A DNA stretch of 16,756 nucleotides. Origin: Candidatus Nitrosopolaris nunavutensis (lineage in GTDB: Archaea; Thermoproteota; Nitrososphaeria; Nitrososphaerales; Nitrososphaeraceae). Location of the stretch: assembly GCA_002501855.1 (NCBI GenBank), contig DAOM01000169.1, positions 1-16,756 of the forward strand. Direction: 5' to 3'. Under the pieces are notes generated by a model, which saw only the letters and a list, made by a program, of their open reading frames with translations, was not told the origin of the DNA and made no database searches. This document shows positions 15,108-16,756 of this stretch, piece after piece; the first letter of the stretch is position 1; every line of letters starts with the position of its first letter. Position numbers and translations under genes: made by a program.

Positions 15108-15359
15108 TTGGAAAAACTTTATTCTATACTTTTACAGGTGGCTAGATATGACCTGTCTATATCAAAAATTTTGTTACAAAATAATTTTTTTGCACATTCT
15201 ATGTTTTATTTGGTGCAATCGTTTGAAAAAGCCAATAAATGCCTACTAGCACTAATTAAGCAAGAATGTTTAACTGAATCTGAAAGCACTATAGAGGACT
15301 ATTTTTCAAAAAGAATTGGTCATGATAAAAAGCAGGCAACAAAGGAATTGCAGACTTGA
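15108..15359 (+). CDS. Small HEPN-like protein, 83 residues
   Basis: The protein starts EKLYSILLQVARYDLSISKI and has AHSMFYLVQSFEKANKCLLA and FSKRIGHDKKQATKEL. The sequence A..DL..S..LL, then Q.FEKA.K.LL, then a late GHD follows the helical pattern of HEPN domains. It aligns with the divergent 14534-15016 gene over most of its length but lacks about 80 C-terminal residues, so it is either a minimal HEPN or truncated. No complete RxxxxH RNase motif is evident. The TTG at 15108 is the only canonical start after an in-frame TGA at 15087. It is followed by the nucleoside deoxyribosyltransferase-like gene. Activity as toxin, antitoxin or adaptor cannot be told from the sequence. Confidence 0.45.
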   Translation: MEKLYSILLQVARYDLSISKILLQNNFFAHSMFYLVQSFEKANKCLLALIKQECLTESESTIEDYFSKRIGHDKKQATKELQT

Positions 15360-15489
15360 CGTCTCCACAGCAGTTCAAGAAAGATGTGTGTCCATCCGCA
15401 GATTTTAAATCAAAAGAGCAGCAAAAAGCTCCGCAGTGTTCAGTCAAGAACCCCTTGCTTCCGACAAAGATACAATTACTAAAACAATC

Positions 15490-15503
15490 CATTTTTAAAG
15501 AAT
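15490..15503 (+). promoter_or_regulatory. TATA box of the NDT-like gene
   Basis: CATTTTTAAAGAAT, centred about 25 bp before the ATG at 15521. It argues against a start at the upstream TTG (15356), which would add about 55 residues unlike the family. Confidence 0.4.
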
Positions 15504-15520
15504 CACGATGTTACCTCAAC

Positions 15521-16015
15521 ATGGTAAACGACAAATTTATCGTATACTTAGCTAGTCCATATGGTTTTACAGACGCTGGCAGAGAATTCATGAGGAATAC
15601 GATGATCCCTGGCATCAAACAAGTTGTTTCTCTGATACTGAATCCGTGGGATAGTTTTGATTCAGCGTCGCAAGAAGTTGAAAAAATTAATTCATTAAAC
15701 GATTTTCGGAAACAGAAGGAGCTGCTTAGAGAACTAAACAAAAAGATTGGTTTAGAGAATGAAAATTCGATTAAAAGGTCACAAATCATAATAGCAATTC
15801 TTGATGGATCTGACGTGGATAGCGGTGTTACGTCCGAACTAGGATATGCATATGCTTAGAAGAAAAAAATAATAGGTTATAGAAGTGATTTTAGACTGAC
15901 AGGCGATAATCAGGCAGCTGTCGTCAATCTACAAGTTGAGTATTTTATAGAGGAATCGGGCGGATGCATAGTTACGACAGTCCCGCAGCTCAAACAAGTT
16001 TTGGAAGGAAGTTAA
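15521..16015 (+). pseudogene. Nucleoside 2-deoxyribosyltransferase-like gene with an in-frame TAG
   Basis: From ATG 15521 the protein begins MVNDKFIVYLASPYGFTDAG, the usual opening of this family (IYLASPYGF). It continues to IIIAILDGSDVDSGVTSELG and AYA, which contain the nucleotide-binding Asp residues and the catalytic Glu (E106). A TAG follows at 15857-15859, and the same frame goes on as KKKIIGYRSDFRLTGDNQ, then VNLQVEYFIEESGG, to TAA at 16013-16015. The total of 164 residues is the expected length. Relatives exchange nucleobases on deoxyribose, and related folds cleave nucleotides in conflict systems. As read, the product lacks its last third, so this is a pseudogene, a sequencing error, or a readthrough case. 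Confidence 0.75.
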
Positions 16016-16018
16016 AAT

Positions 16019-16165
16019 TCATCTTCGACTACCTAGTTCGATTTTCTTTATTTCACTCGGAATGTTAAAGACCCTTGAATGAACTTTATTCCTCAAAGGG
16101 TAAGAAAGCGATCCTGAAATCATAGACTGAGTAGCCTTATCAGTAATAGTGTACAGATAGAAAAA
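16019..16165 (-). pseudogene. C-terminal fragment of an unrecognised protein
   Basis: An open frame without a canonical start encodes LYTITDKATQSMISGSLSYP, then LRNKVHSRVFNIPSEIKKIE and ends at TGA 16019-16021. Its composition looks coding, and YTITDKA recalls the wing of a winged-helix regulator, but this is weak. It converges on the NDT-like gene. A TAA closes it just upstream (16166-16168), so only the tail remains. Confidence 0.3.
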
Positions 16166-16229
16166 TTATATTATTAATAGAAAGTTGCTACGCAAGCCCT
16201 GCAACACCTTACCTGCTAAGGAGTTTACC

Positions 16230-16310
16230 ATGACAGAAACGTTATTCAAACTACAACACGATGGAATCGTGCTAGGGATAAACCTGATTCATGGTGGTGT
16301 CAACCTATAG
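16230..16310 (+). CDS. Possible 26-residue peptide behind a Shine-Dalgarno
   Basis: ATG at 16230 follows AAGGAG by 7 nt. It encodes METLFKLQ-like sequence (MTETLFKLQHDGIVLGINL, then IHGGVNL) and ends at TAG. It is the second clear Shine-Dalgarno in the window. The family is unknown and it may be the start of a broken gene. Confidence 0.2.
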   Translation: MTETLFKLQHDGIVLGINLIHGGVNL

Positions 16311-16471
16311 TAAGTGGTATAACTCAATAACTCTTTCCAGTTCTTCTCCCAGTTATTACATATCATGGGTGTTGTGAGTATATCCCTAATTATTTCCACT
16401 TGATGACGCTGCTCAAGTGCTGCTGGGCGTGATTTATCAAAACCTTGATGGCCAGTGGCATAGTTTGCATT
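16289..16471 (-). pseudogene. Coding-like remnant, family unknown
   Basis: The minus-strand frame after a TAG reads YATGHQGFDKSRPAALEQRH, then QVEIIRDIL and NWEKNWKELLSYTTYYRLTP before TGA. Composition suggests a former gene. The end (NWKELLSY..YYRLTP) faintly recalls transposase integrase-core tails, but not enough to call it. No canonical start precedes it. Confidence 0.25.
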
Positions 16472-16643
16472 CTAAAGACGATATAGACGTGCGGGACGAT
16501 TCTGCGATGCAGTGGGCGTATAGTTAGAGCCAAATGTCGTGATATAATTCCTCGCCTCGGAAATAGCGCTATAATTCCGCGCCCGTTCCAAACTGCCCGG
16601 AGGGACGATTTACTGAAAGATAGGGTCTCGCACTCAAAATCCG

Positions 16644-16696
16644 TTCGAGAAGAATCTCGAAGAGCCAGCCCACGTAGGCGAATTAGTCTCTACGTG
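16644..16696. other. Two adjacent 7-bp hairpins near the right edge
   Basis: TTCGAGA-AGAA-TCTCGAA (16644-16661) and CACGTAG-N12-CTACGTG (16671-16696), both perfect. An AT-rich TATA-like stretch (about 16726-16735) lies just to the right. They could belong to a small structured RNA or a terminal repeat; no family is recognised. The rest of 16472-16756 has open minus-strand frames without starts. Confidence 0.3.
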
Positions 16697-16756
16697 CAGA
16701 CGGCAGATTAGAACAGTAGACCAGAATAATATATAGAAAACAAGAAGAATGAATCT

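Noticed and set aside
15356..15520. N-terminal extension of the NDT-like protein from TTG 15356
   Set aside because: The family begins at IYLASPYG, and a TATA-like box lies 25 bp before the ATG at 15521.
1..16756. CRISPR array or complete insertion sequence
   Set aside because: No regularly spaced repeats, no full transposase and no terminal inverted repeats with target duplications were seen.

Overview
The window looks like chromosome from a soil-type ammonia-oxidising archaeon (Thaumarchaeota/Nitrososphaeria, probably Nitrososphaerales). Archaeal-type information genes (S8e, S25e, RNA polymerase subunit K), an archaeal ScpA/ScpB pair, a CarB whose sequence resembles thaumarchaeal CarB as I remember it, a membrane-anchored blue-copper protein, many TTG/GTG starts, and TATA-like boxes 20-35 bp before start codons (leaderless transcription) all point this way. 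The assignment comes from recall of families, not from a search.

Layout. 1-2060: a locus of repeated site-2 (M50) protease genes on the minus strand, with one intact copy (446-1747), the C-terminal part of a second copy running off the left edge, and a decayed 5' end with promoter of another (1920-2030). A broken low-complexity Cys/Pro-rich tail lies between the first two on the plus strand. 2060-2636 is mostly empty. 2637-5284: a plus-strand run scpA, scpB, rps8e and an SbcD-related metallophosphoesterase. 5342-10015: carB and carA on the minus strand, transcribed carA then carB. 10287-13951: a membrane cupredoxin, rpoK, a cyclophilin-like protein, S25e, a DHH phosphoesterase, a 63-residue protein and a 58-residue Cys-rich protein. 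13951 to the end: an accessory, decaying zone with a broken FxLYD-type gene, a tRNA-Asn 3' half, two divergent HEPN-like genes, a nucleoside 2-deoxyribosyltransferase-like gene and unassigned fragments.

The main unexpected result is in carB. Its true start is a TTG at 8750 behind a strong Shine-Dalgarno inside the end of carA, and it opens with the conserved N-terminal nucleotide-fold motif VLVLGSGAIKIGEAGE. The next conserved residues, FDYSG, are in another frame because a 22-nt segment containing a perfect 6-bp hairpin and a TGA is inserted between them. Removing exactly those 22 nt restores one 1128-codon gene. This could be a mutation, an assembly error, or a translational bypass or frameshift element.

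The second candidate is the 14.5-16.0 kb cassette: two divergently transcribed HEPN-like paralogues followed by an NDT-fold enzyme, next to a tRNA-half scar typical of archaeal integration sites. One HEPN gene carries an in-frame TGA aligned with a Cys codon in its sister, and the NDT gene has an in-frame TAG, so the cassette as read is damaged or depends on recoding. Standard stops (TGA ends scpA, carB, the phosphoesterase and the cupredoxin) argue against a changed genetic code.
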